A stretch of 64,000 bases of DNA from Sebastes aleutianus (lineage: Eukaryota > Chordata > Actinopteri > Perciformes > Sebastidae). The stretch lies in the NCBI GenBank assembly GCA_916700875.1, contig CAKAKS010000034.1:15648695-15712694 (forward strand), read 5' to 3'. Position numbers and translations under genes: made by a program. The notes below the pieces were generated by a model. The model did no database searches. It was not told where the DNA came from and worked only from the letters and a program-made list of their open reading frames with translations. This document shows, piece by piece, positions 12,798-23,680 of the stretch (positions within the stretch are counted from its first letter, which is position 1; each line of letters starts with the position of its first letter).

Positions 12798-14020
12798 TTA
12801 AAGGAGTAGTATGATAGTTTGGGATATATGTATTTGCTTTTTTGCCAAGAGTTAGATGAGATGATCGTGTCTGTACGTTCAAAATGAAGCTGGAGCCAAG
12901 TTAGCTTAGCTTAGCACAAAGACTAGAAACGGGGTAAACAGCTAGCCTGGCTTTATCCAAACATAATCTGCCTCGAAGCTCACAAATTAGCATGTTGTAT
13001 TCTTATTTTTTTTACTTTAATCCATACAAAAAACTGAACTGTAAACACATCATGAGTTATGTGCCGGACTATTTCTTGGCCTGGTGCAGTGACGTCCTGC
13101 AGACTTGAATGGAACGTATAAAAGAAGGAAGGGTCATTACGTCTGAACTCACATTGGTGCCAAGCGGGTGGTATTCTGCATGTATTTGATTGTAATGGGG
13201 CATCTTTGTTATCAATAACTAACAGTATTGGGTAAGTTACTCTGGAAGTGTAATAAGTTACTTTTTACTTATTGGTCCTTTAAAAAGTAATATTACTTGG
13301 CATCAAATGTAATACGTTACTCATAAATATTACTATATATTTCTCCTCCCTTGGTTGAAAGCAATTTGCTGCTTGCACAAAGTTTACAGCTGAAGACAAT
13401 GTTCTTTGCATCTTTGACTGAGACAAACTAAAAAAAATAACAATACCTCCAGCAGTTGAAATATGCCTTCCTCTACTTCAGGGCAAGGTCACACATGTGC
13501 AAATGCAGGTGAGTGGCCACTGCATGCAGAAACGATATTCACCTGCAAGTTCACCAAAGTTCAACTCGATGAATATATAACATAAAACAAATTGCGTTCT
13601 GGTAACAGTAATGTTACTTGGATTAATAATATAATGACTTTTTTTTAAAATTGTAATCCCTACACTACTCGTTACTGGGGAAAGTAATATTACAGTAAGT
13701 GTCCAACACTGACAACTAACCAACCATCAAACTGTAATATTTAATAATATTCAGGAGGGCTAACATTAGCCAGCTCTCTCGATAATGTTTCTTATTATTG
13801 TCAGGAAGTGGCGCTAATCGCCAAATTTTATATGCCACTATAAATCTGGACCTTTTTATACGGGTTCTTGCAAAATTAGAATAGTGTCACGATGATGTAA
13901 TGACCTTTCCTTCTTTTATGGGTTCCTTGGAGACTTGTTGTCACTGTGATGTTGCCAGGCAACCAACAGAGACTTCAGGAAGTCATTATTATTTCCCCAA
14001 ATGTCAAAATATTCCTTTAA
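12798..14020. mobile_element. TTAA-flanked fish MITE, interrupted
   Basis: Starts TTAAAGGAGTAGTATGATAG and ends 'caaaatattcctttaa', so the ends are inverted repeats bounded by TTAA. It contains the familiar fish repeat words 'gagttagatgagatgatc', 'agttagcttagcttagcac' and 'gttatgtgccggactattt'. The unit is split by a second element at 13,223-13,711. No protein is encoded. Confidence 0.7.
13223..13711. mobile_element. hAT-type MITE nested in another MITE
   Basis: Ends are CAGTATTGGGTAAGTTACT and its inverted counterpart (…agtgtccaacactg). Flanking 8 bp are ATAACTAA (left) and ACAACTAA (right), seven of eight identical, the target duplication length expected of hAT elements. It is rich in 'gtaatattac' and 'gttactttt' words. 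It was inserted after the surrounding TTAA element. Confidence 0.7.
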
Positions 14021-15636
14021 ACACGCACCAGTGACTCTGATACCTCATGCCTCTTCACCACTTAGATGGTATTTTTTATTATTCTAACAACTTAATTTGT
14101 GTCCTCTGCCTATACACACTGTGTTAGCCTCCTCAGTGACGGACCATAAACTGGCAAAAGGTCAAACTGACAGACTGCAGAACGGTTATAGTATCTTATA
14201 CACATTAAATCAAATAGATTCAATTTCAAAGTATTGGTACCATGATGTATTGCTGTATCGATCCTTTTCTTCACACCTAATATTGTGAGTGGAAGGGTCA
14301 GGGGTGAAAAAATTAAAGGGCTTCTTCCTGTTGGAGCAAAAGGTAGTTTTCTGCAGAAAAAAAAAACCCCGAAGGAGATAAAGACCGATAGTTTACTGCA
14401 TGGATGACTCCAGCAGTGACGTAAAGGCCAAGAGTCTCATGGCACCTGCTGTGCTCCTTTTAATAAGCACAAACTGATGCCAACACCAACAATCTCACAC
14501 ACACACACACACACAAGCGTGAGCATGCCAATAAACATGGGTAGGTGATCTGGGCAGGCCTCAGCTATCTCTGGCATCTCCTGTGCTCTGGTGGCTGCTG
14601 TGCCAGGCTGCCCAGGCTGCCATACCATCTGATACAAATTGACACCACTACCAGCTGTTGCCTAACCTCAGTCATGTTGGTATATCTGGCCATTTTTTAA
14701 ATGCACGATGAGCTTGTTTGCTTCCTCGCTCCTTCACAACACTGACTCCTGCTACCATCTCCAGTGTGTCCACTTGCTGTGCACCATGTCATCATCTTAC
14801 AATATAGTCTCTAAATCCTCAAAGATCCATGCGATGCGTCTTTATTTCTCACTTCTCCCTCCCCTCTATTTCTTGCCCTTATTGCTTTTATTGACATTCA
14901 CAACTTTTCATTATATAGGGGATCCTCTGCTGCCACCCACTGGTTTAAATAGATATTGTTTGCAGTTGCACTTTCTCCTACATGGTGATGGACATTTTTG
15001 TGCAATCTTAAATGATGTAAAGCTACATATCCATTGTGCGTTTGAATAATTGTTAAAAATAATATGATGGACTGAGGTTGAGGAGCAGCTGGTAATGAAG
15101 TGAGTTTGTGTCAAATTCATCCATTTAATTTAATCCCTCCAACACCTAAAATGATGTGTCACCAGTATTGTAAAGCTGCCATCTTCTGGTCATATAATGC
15201 CAAGTCATTATAATAAAGACTTTTGCTGTTATTTGAAATCATAATAATAATAATCTTCTCGACATACATAACATAAAGACGTATGGGGCTTCGTTACAGA
15301 GCAAAGTGTTAAGCTGACCTTTCATGAGAGCAGCAGCATGTTGTGTTTTTGATAGACACTAGTCTCTAGTTAAACAGTACAAACTGACACACAGATGGAT
15401 AAAGAGAGACATTGGAGAAATCCCAAATAGTGCTGGTAGAAGTTATAGATTTTCAGCGACAAAATATGCAAAGAATTGGAAAGTTTTAATTACGCTTTTT
15501 TCATACATTTGCAAGGAACACCTCCTCAATACAGAGGTCAAAGCCATCCATAACTATAGAAGTATAAAGGTAAGAGCATCTTCTTTACCGATGACTATAC
15601 AATTAATTAAAGGTGCTAAATTCGAAATTCAGAGCA
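14021..15636. other. Intergenic, no gene recognised
   Basis: A short CA run lies near 14,498-14,513. The stretch 14,380-14,690 is non-repetitive and moderately GC-rich but has no recognisable exon. Short frames at 14,437-15,120 are overlapping on both strands and unsupported. Confidence 0.45.
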
Positions 15637-16160
15637 TTAAAGGTACACTGTGCATGATTTGGCGACATTTACTGGTCTGGTTGCAGATTGCAACCAACTG
15701 AGAACCCCTTCAATCCCTATCAAAGACTGCAGTAACATGAGCTGTCGTGTACAAAACCGTGGTAACGCCATTCACCTCACTCAGAGGTTATCCTTACCAT
15801 AGTAATAGTACTTTGGGAGCAACGGAATCAGACAGTGGCTTCCGGTACCACGGTTTTACACGCTGCGGCTCACATTCCCGCAGTTTCACAAGCGTGTTGG
15901 AGAACTACGGTGGCCTTCAGGTAACGTAAAAATGCAAAAGCCTCTCTCTCAAGCCAGTGTTTGGTTTGTCCGTTCTGGGCTACTGTAGAAACATGGGGGA
16001 CTCTGTGAAGAGGAATCACTCCCTATGTAGATATGAAGGGGTCATTCTACGCTAATGAAAACCCAATTCTTAGTTTTAGGTGATTATACGCTAATGAAAA
16101 CATAGTTATGAATATCATATTCTATTTTTACTAATAGATGTTACACACAGTTCCTTTTAA
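15637..16160. mobile_element. Full-length TTAA MITE (reverse copy of 35,737 element)
   Basis: Bounded by TTAAAGGTACACTGTG and …cacacagttccttttaa. Internally it is the reverse complement of the element at 35,737-36,148: both include 'ggttgcagattgcaacc', 'gcaaaaccgtggta'-like and 'ctacggtggccttcaggtaac' words. It is about 524 bp and non-coding. It is flanked on the right by the C1q-like pseudogene. Confidence 0.75.
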
Positions 16161-16517
16161 TATAGCAGCAAACAACAAGAACTCCGAAAGATGCTACTAC
16201 TACTACTTATTTATTCATGTACAATGAAATTATATATTCAAATAATAAAAAAAATTGTTGAAATGTATCTAAATCCCCAAACGACCCCACCATCTACCCT
16301 CCTCAGCGAAACACCATCTGCTATTTCTCACATGACCATGTAGACTAGCCTGCTACACGTGTCTCTATTTATCTTTGTGTCACCTTTTACTCTTTTAATC
16401 AGAGAGCTTGCCAAACAGTTTATCAAAAACATGTGCTGCAGCTTCCATGACATATTTTGCTTATAAAACGGTTACCAAGCCCCATAAATACATCTCCATT
16501 TTCCCTGATGAGGCAGC

Positions 16518-17472
16518 AATAGATGGCAAACATAAACCTGCACTCGTTCTGCTGTTTTTGCTGCCCGGCCTGTTGGTTTCATGTACTCTTGAGGAGTGAG
16601 CAAGTTAAGGAGGGGAGACCAAACTCCACGGTTTCCAGTCTAACAAAAAGCAACCGCTGGGCCCTGATACTAAAGCTGATCAAACCAACACCGGCCCTAA
16701 CATTGGGATGGAGGTGAGGATGCTGAGGAACATGGTGGGGGGAGCAGAAGGTGGAGCTGAGGACCCTTGAAGCCAGGCTGAGGGAGACAGGCAGATGAGC
16801 AGAGGATCTCCTCCTCACTAAAACCAGCTTGGAGGAGCTGAGGAGAGATCACCCTGCTACGGAGGAGAGATTGAGAGCTGGTGAAAGACAAGTGGAAGAA
16901 ATTAAAGTAAGCATGGAGCTGGGGGTTGATCTTTAAAACCAGGCTGCTGAGCTTTTGTCCAGAAGCCAGAGTGACCGTCGGTGGCTGACAAGCAGGATGG
17001 ATGACTGGATGAAGTTGAGCTTACATCTGTAATGGACAGGATGAACGCTACTGAGAGCTGAGTGGATATTCTGATCAATGCAAAGGTGGCATTTTATGCT
17101 GCTTTGACAGACTCAAAAGATGCAATACTCCAACAGTCCTAAAGTTCAGCAAGGTCTTCACCAATGTTGGCAACGTCTACAGTCCAACCACTGGCTTCTT
17201 CACTGCACCGGTGAAAGCAGTGTACTATATTAGATTCACAATATGGTTTTCAGACAAGGAGGGCAGCATGGTAGTGCAACTATTTCACAACGGGAGAACC
17301 ATAATGTTTAATTTCCAAAGCAAGTATAATGGGTGTTTTGAGCATCTGTCAAATGCTGTTAGAGCTGAATGTCGGTGATCAGTTACATTTGGTCCTCCCA
17401 GAAGAGCATGCAGTCTATGATAATGTAAACAATCACAGCACATTTAGTGGCTTCTTGCTTTTCAGTATTTGA
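16518..17472 (+). pseudogene. C1q-domain secreted protein pseudogene (C1q-like/cerebellin-like)
   Basis: Reading three frames in turn gives the whole layout of a fish C1q-like secreted protein. First is a hydrophobic signal-peptide segment at about 16,540-16,590 (…PALVLLFLLPGLLVSC). Next comes a heptad-rich coiled-coil at about 16,705-17,080, with pieces such as EQKVELRTLEARLRETG and SLEELRRD. Last is a globular C1q domain at about 17,083-17,472 with family hallmarks (KVAFYAAL; KVFTNVGNVYSP; TGFFTAPVKAVYY; NNHSTFSGFLLFS) ending at TGA 17,470-17,472. The coding line is broken by in-frame stops (for example after LEE near 16,598 and after TES near 17,060) and by frameshifts near 16,740, 17,138 and 17,370. 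No introns interrupt it, consistent with a retrocopy, although some fish C1q genes have few introns. AATAAA words follow at about 17,512 and 17,596. The intact parent is not in this window. Confidence 0.85.
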
Positions 17473-17797
17473 TGCCGATCTAATACAATTTGGAACAATC
17501 CATCAAAATTGAATAAATGACGAATACGATAAATTATTACCGTGTTTTTGAAGGCTACTCTGTCAATGTAAAACATTTACCATGTAATCATGCAAATAAA
17601 TGTTTTTCATCTCTTGTGCACTGTGAATATTGTCATTTATTTTTTCTTGTGTCTTATAAATTTCCGCTGTTTGAACTTACATGTTACTATAACACAAGTT
17701 TGATTGTCAGGTCCCAAGATGTCCACAAAAACACCTTATATTTTGTCCAGAAGATGGCAGTCTTAGGATGCTACATGCACAGATGGATGTGTTATTT

Positions 17798-18525
17798 CAG
17801 TGGTTCCCAACCTTTTTCCTTAAGGGACCCCTTTTCTATCATTGAGTAAATTGTCGACACCTGACTAAGTGATATATTTGATGGATATGTTATTTTATAT
17901 TAAATGCATAACAACAACAATACAGAACACCTGATAAACTGTACTATAACACAATTAACACAATAACTGCAGGAAGTTTGTATAAAACGAGTGATTTGGA
18001 TGAATTTTGAGCAGATTATTTCCTGTGAATAGTGCATCAGAGATGAGTTTTCCTGTTATTTTTAGGGACTTTTAATACAATTCACTGTATTGTTTATTTC
18101 TTTTTTTAATTTTCAGCAATCATATGTACTCAATAGGCTTCTTTTTTGGACAAATTCAGTGTTTTCTTCTCCCTGACGCTTGGCCATTATTCTATAAACT
18201 CTTCGGTTGTTTTAACTGCGTACTGTTCGAATGCAGGACGAGGCTGTTTAGCAGAGAGTGAAGGCTCTGTGAATATAACTTGACTTCAGGTCTTCACCGT
18301 GCCCTTATCCTGTTTATATCTTAAATAATAATCCAAACTTTAAAAATAACAATCTCTTTTAATTTTCTTAACATTAATGAATGAAATGCTGAGATATAGG
18401 CCAACTGTAAACATTTTAAAAAATGAGTTGTCTTACACCCTTAAAATCAAGAAGGCCTCGTGACCCCCCGGTGAAGCTTTAGCGACCCCTAGTGGGGGTC
18501 GGGAGCCCCATCTTGGGAACCAGTG
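17798..18525. mobile_element. hAT-type non-autonomous element
   Basis: Begins CAGTGGTTCCCAACCTTTTT with 'aagggacccc' and ends '…gggtcgggagccccatcttgggaaccagtg', so the ends are inverted repeats of the CAGTGGTTCCCAA type frequent in fish hAT MITEs. The flanking 8-mers, TGTTATTT and TGTTAGGG, share only five bases. The interior is AT-rich and non-coding. Confidence 0.7.
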
Positions 18526-20502
18526 TGTTAGGGTGCGACCTGGGGAGAGTGCCTGGATGGTAATGACATGTACAGTATATAGTGATGTAACATAAGAGAA
18601 GGAGTGCTGTTATTTTGTAGAGGGCTTGATGAGATCTTCAGAATAAATAACTTTTAAAGTATAAAGAAAAAAAACATCATAAACCAGCTGTATATGTCTC
18701 TCCATTGGCTCATATATCTGTCCAATATTTATATATAAACAGACTGCTGGAATGCACAGTATAAACTGTTGATTATAGCCTTCACACTGTTACACTGCGT
18801 TAGCCATATCACCCCTGAAAAACAATATAAAGTAAGTGATCTGAGGGTAGATGGGAAACATGATGGGATCAGCTTGTGATTTCTTTCCTCCTCTCAGTCC
18901 GTGGACCTTTTTCACATCCCAGTTTTGGGCAGCCGTCCAACAAAACAATTAGCAAGTATGGGAATCCCGGCTCTGCTCTCATGCAGACCCCTCCCTCCCT
19001 TCTCTCTATCTCTCTCTTCCTCTCTTCGCTCTCTGCAGCTGGCCCCAGGAGAGAGGCGGCCAAGTTTATTTTCTCCACGGTGGTCCCTTTGAGGTGGCGG
19101 CGAGGCCCCTGCCACGCCGCCGCTGATGTATTAGGTGAGGGTCCTTGAAGAGATGTCGGTGGGACTCTTTTATTACTACAGCACTCAATCTTATTGTTCC
19201 TGTTATTAAAGGATACTTGGTACTGTCCTTTTTTTCACATGGGCAAAGTGAAGGGAATGAGTTAAGTGTGATTAAAGTCAGTCACATCCCTCCTGATCGT
19301 CACTGAAAAGTATAATGACGAATTAGGCAAATAGCAGCATCAATAATAATGTAAATATCTCCATGACAACTGTCCATCTGTGGGTGAAGACCACGAGATG
19401 CCATTGAAAGTAGAAAAAAAGCTAGTAAGTGGTTCTTGAGTTAGCATTATTTTATAAAACCACTATTTTCAAAAGTCAAGAATGACATTTCACGCTCAGT
19501 TTAAATAAAATGGAAATATTAAACATTAATAAACCAACGTTATTTTACTTTGTAAAAATGGCAAAATTATCTAAAAATATTCCAATACAAGTAAAAGTCC
19601 AGCATTCAAAAATGTCTTAAGTAAAAACACAGAAGTATTATTGGCAAAATATACTCAAAGTATCAAAACCACAAGTATTCATTAGGAAGTCTAATGGCTC
19701 AAGTCAGTGTTAGATTATTGGATTACTGAGGCATTACTGTGTACGCAGCATTTTAACTCTGCCACTGAGGACACAGAGGTCATGACCTCTGTAATGTTTC
19801 TGTGAATGTGAAGGGAGTTTACACTGTACGATTAAAAATAACACACTGGGGTTATTTTAGCCTGATTCCTAGATTAAATATAGATGGAAGATATTTAAAC
19901 TGGACCACTTTTACATTAAAAAAAATATATATATTCTCAGTTTTTGTCATTTCTCTAATCTTGGCCACAGCCCTGCCTGTAACTTTGTAACATTTAGACC
20001 ACTAACTATAGTTATAGCTGGTCATGGTCAAGCTCTTTTGTTGCATATTGATTTATAACAATGTATCATTATTGTATTATCTCATCAAAGGTTCTGTAGA
20101 CTAAATGTGAACAGTATATGATAAACATGCTCAGTGATATAAAGCATCAAACTGTGTACAGCAGCTGGCAGTTTTTCAGTGTCAATTGTATTGGTTCAAC
20201 AGAGAAATTATAAAGGTTTCAAATTGCACTGAGGGTCTGTTTTATAGTTGTCACTAAATAACTTGTTAAACTACAAATAATACTTCTACTAATACCTACA
20301 TTTTCTATTCCTTTTGGACCATTATGCCATTGCGACTGCATTTGTTATGTACAAGCTGTGCCTGAATAACTCCAAAGAAGAATTTACTTTAAAATTTGTA
20401 AAATGTGTGATGGCCTACTTTATAGGTTTGTGCTTGACTGTATTATCTCAACTTACAATACAAACAGTACAATATTTACCTTTGAAATATAATGGAGTAA
20501 AG
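18526..20502. other. Intergenic with one exon-like GC-rich island
   Basis: The island at 18,870-19,140 is described separately. At about 19,560-19,690 a fish repeat fragment occurs ('caagtaaaagtccagcattc', 'cttaagtaaaaacacagaag'). The remainder is AT-rich with no recognised gene. Confidence 0.45.
19039..19134 (+). other. Candidate orphan exon
   Basis: A long pyrimidine tract (about 18,985-19,034, mostly TCTC/CTCC) ends in CTGCAG at 19,038. It is followed by 96 bp of GC-rich, CpG-containing sequence and a strong donor, TTAG|gtgagg, at 19,135. One of three frames is open throughout (…REAAKFIFSTVVPLRWRRG…). No homologue is recognised and no partner exon was found. It could be a non-coding RNA exon, a conserved element or chance. 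Confidence 0.25.
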
Positions 20503-21621
20503 CAGTGATTCTTAAAGGGGGGTCCGGGCACTCCATAGCACTCTGTCATTGCGTCTGCAAAGTAATTTGCTATAAATTATAAAATTGTGCTGTATCAGTA
20601 AAAAGTGCATATCTACAGATGGGGACCATTTGCGGCAATAAAACAAGCCTATTGTGTCCATTACTCCCACAGCTGACACACAGCAATAAATTCATTATTT
20701 GTTTTTAAGTTGAAACACTTACTGAAAGTCAGCTTTAGACTGGTAATTATGAATATCTGGATTTATTAGGACTCTGCCAAACTTGCTACTGTTCATTTTC
20801 TGAAAGCTTATAAGATCAATTACTTGAAATGTAGGCTATAAATGCTGTCAAGTTGAGTCCAAATGCAATTTGAATAAAATCAACCTCTGTTTAAAGGTAT
20901 ATAACTGGTATTAACATTCAATAACATTGCAAATGTACCCGCTGCCAGACTAATAAAGAATTATCTCATCTTATCTTAACATGATTCAAATTTAAATGTT
21001 TCCGTTTATCACTGTGAATAAATGAAAGAACAAAAGACTTTATTTCGAACATAAACATAAATTAAAACAGATACAAAATAATAACAAACAAAACAAGAGT
21101 AAAAGTGTCTGAAAAGGAGTGGGTAGAAGTAAAACTTATATTTCCCTACCCCTTTCTCACTTCTCCTCTAATAACTCATATATCATAGAATGATAATATA
21201 ATATAATATATAAACTATCCCAGATTTATTTACATCCCAAATTAAATATATCAACAACATCCCGAGTTTATTTACAACCCACATATCCATCCGGAGTTAA
21301 AAAGTAGATATAAACCAACCCTTATCACAACTCTTCCTCAACCATATACCTCCCAAAAATATATTTTTTGTATAGCTTTTTAAAGTGATTTATATTTGTG
21401 CTCCGTTTCAACCCATCACCTAACCCATTCCACAGATCTATGAAACAGGTCTGAAGTATTTTGGTTGAAAAACTTGTAGAATATAAATAGTTCCAAATGG
21501 CATCTAAGAGTACAAATGGTAGTAAGAATATGCTTAATCAGTGGTACAACTATGAGGGGGTCCCTGGGAAGTTTTCTCTCCTGTAAGGGGTCCCTGGCCC
21601 CAAAAAGTTTGAGAACCCCTG
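20503..21621. mobile_element. hAT-type MITE carrying inserted LINE tails
   Basis: Left end CAGTGATTCTTAAAGGGGGG and right end (reverse-complemented) CAGGGGTTCTCAAACTTTTT are the inverted ends of a fish hAT family. Flanking 8-mers GAGTAAAG and GAGTAGAG match at seven of eight positions, supporting a target-site duplication. The inner region contains at least one LINE 3' end, and another tail-like sequence ('ctaataaagaattatctcatc') at about 20,950-20,980. Confidence 0.75.
21010..21535 (-). mobile_element. LINE 3' end (minus orientation), nested
   Basis: On the minus strand this ends with 'ttatgttcgaaataaagtct' and a short ATTC-like tail, the typical 3' end of a widespread fish non-LTR retrotransposon. 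No reverse transcriptase frame remains. It lies inside the hAT-type element at 20,503-21,621, so it inserted later. Confidence 0.55.
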
Positions 21622-21754
21622 GAGTAGAGGTAAAATAAATAAATAAAAAAAAGGGTAAAATACAAGTACAAGTCTCAAAGAAAAATAATGCAATTTTGCT
21701 AGTCTGTAAAATAGTACAAACGTGTGTTTTATTAGAGCATGGCCTTTAAATGTG

Positions 21755-22520
21755 AGTGGAGTTATATGCAGTTTTTGGCAGGTTATTCTTTCTTACCCAG
21801 TGAATAACAGTATTAACCTGTTATTGCTAAAAACAGTGCTTTACTGTTAATACAAAAGAAAACCTGTTAAATTACGCTCATAGGCCGTTTTTTAACTGAA
21901 CTATGATGAATTCTTAAAAAACAGCACTTTACTGCTGATCAACTGTCTAAAGTATCATCAGTAACAGTTTCATGCAGTACTTTTTTAATTCTGGGACCTG
22001 ATCTGCAAATGTGAGGCTTGAACACTGTACATGATTGTAAAATCAGTGAATTAGCTCTGTTCTTCACTCACATGTTGTTATGGTTTGCATTCTGTGCTTG
22101 TAGCCAGCTATAGACAGACATTTTGTGAAAAGTGTCAACAAGTCTATTATAGCCTTTTTCCTAACAAGTGCCTTTAATTGTATTTAGTGTGACTATTCCT
22201 ATGATCTGTAACCTGCTAAGTCTATTCATCTAGGCAAAAAATAATGTTTATTAAAATGTATGTTAAAAAAAATACAACCTAAATAGTGCATTAATGCATC
22301 AGTAAGATAATGTAAAAGAAAGATGAAAAACAGCTATATAATGTATCTTTAAACAGTAAATTAATTGTAAAATACTGTGAAATTAATAAAAAAACAACCA
22401 GTTCAAACTGTATTTTCCATTAACAGCACAAAGCTGTACATTTCAGTGACAGTATAATAATGTTAATTTTACAGTAACATAAAGGCAACCCTGCTGCCAG
22501 TTCTGTACTGTTATTTTACT
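21755..22520. repeat. ACAGTAAAAT-type fish repeat
   Basis: Words such as 'acagtgctttactgttaat', 'attttacagtaacat' and 'actgttattttactg' recur on both strands, ending with 'cttaacagtgtaag'. A related sequence is at 37,020-37,260. Probably a decayed MITE. Confidence 0.5.
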
Positions 22521-22592
22521 GGGGAATTCTTAACAGTGTAAGTGTGAGAGATATAGAGATGGACAGAAAGGGGGAGAAAGGAGGGATTCCAT

Positions 22593-22597
<5 letters not shown>

Positions 22598-22636
<39 letters not shown>
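22598..22636. repeat. (GA)n microsatellite
   Basis: About 19 GA units, immediately followed by a non-repetitive GC-richer block (22,637-22,745) that contains 'gggcgggattaaagctc'. Confidence 0.9.
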
Positions 22637-22897
22637 CCGTGTCAGACTGCATAAATAACTGTCTGCATGATGTAAACACAGCGGTCATAACCCGAGCGAA
22701 TTAAAACAACTGGTCTGGGCGGGATTAAAGCTCAACCAGCAGCTTTTCAACAATTTTTAAAATGTCTAAAAAAAAAAAATCTCCTCTGACCTCCACTGCT
22801 CTCTTCTGATTGGCTGAATCCTAAATAGTCTATCCAATCAGCACAGTTAATTATCCTAAATGTAGTTATGGGCTCAAACTCATATTTGTCACTCATT

Positions 22898-22903
22898 TTT
22901 ATT
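22898..22903 (-). terminator. Possible tcf21 polyadenylation signal
   Basis: TTTATT on the plus strand gives AATAAA on the minus strand, about 780 bp beyond the tcf21 stop codon. It is the first canonical hexamer I found downstream in the transcript direction. The assignment is inference. Confidence 0.3.
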
Positions 22904-23680
22904 GTGATATTGTTTCAGAAATAAATATGTGAAGTTGTTGGCAGTGAATAAAGCAAAAACTTTACATAATTTATGGCTTAACAATTAAGACATTTACAAG
23001 TGGAATTATACTAGCTGATCATAAATGGTAATTTGTGGTGCATTTATCAATGAAATTGGCAGGGAGATAAACTTAATTTGACTTGTTTAAACTACAAGAA
23101 CTGCTTTTAGGGTCCCAAATAATCTTTTAAAGGTTTGTTTATGTAATGACAACCACGTCCAACTGTTATCTTTTAGAAAAACAACAGAGAGAGACTTATC
23201 TGGTGCTCAGGTTCTGCTATTCTGAAGGAGTGGAGTGATAACAGAGGTTACTATAAAGGTCAAAGCATCGGCCCACACACAGGGGAATAAAACAGAATTA
23301 AACGGAATAATAATAATAAAAAAGTACACAAGTTGTAAAAGTGATACAAATATATTTTATATACAATCTGTACAACCATTTGGACACTTTTCATGTGCAC
23401 ATCCATCCATCACGAAACAGGCCTGCATGAGTAAAAAAAAAAAAGAATGCATCTGCAGAGTATTAAAAAAAAGCAAATTAAAGCAGTTTATCTTTGAACC
23501 AGCAAAGACAACGATATGTGGCAGGATGCATTTAAATAAAATTGTCTTTACAGGAACGAAGGAGAGACTCTCTCCATTATTCCCACTCAAAAGTCTGCAG
23601 AGATGAGACGCGCATGTCACAAGTCACAGTTTTGTCTTGGAAAATCATTGTCCCTTTTGGAGGTTTCGTGCTTGGTTTCG

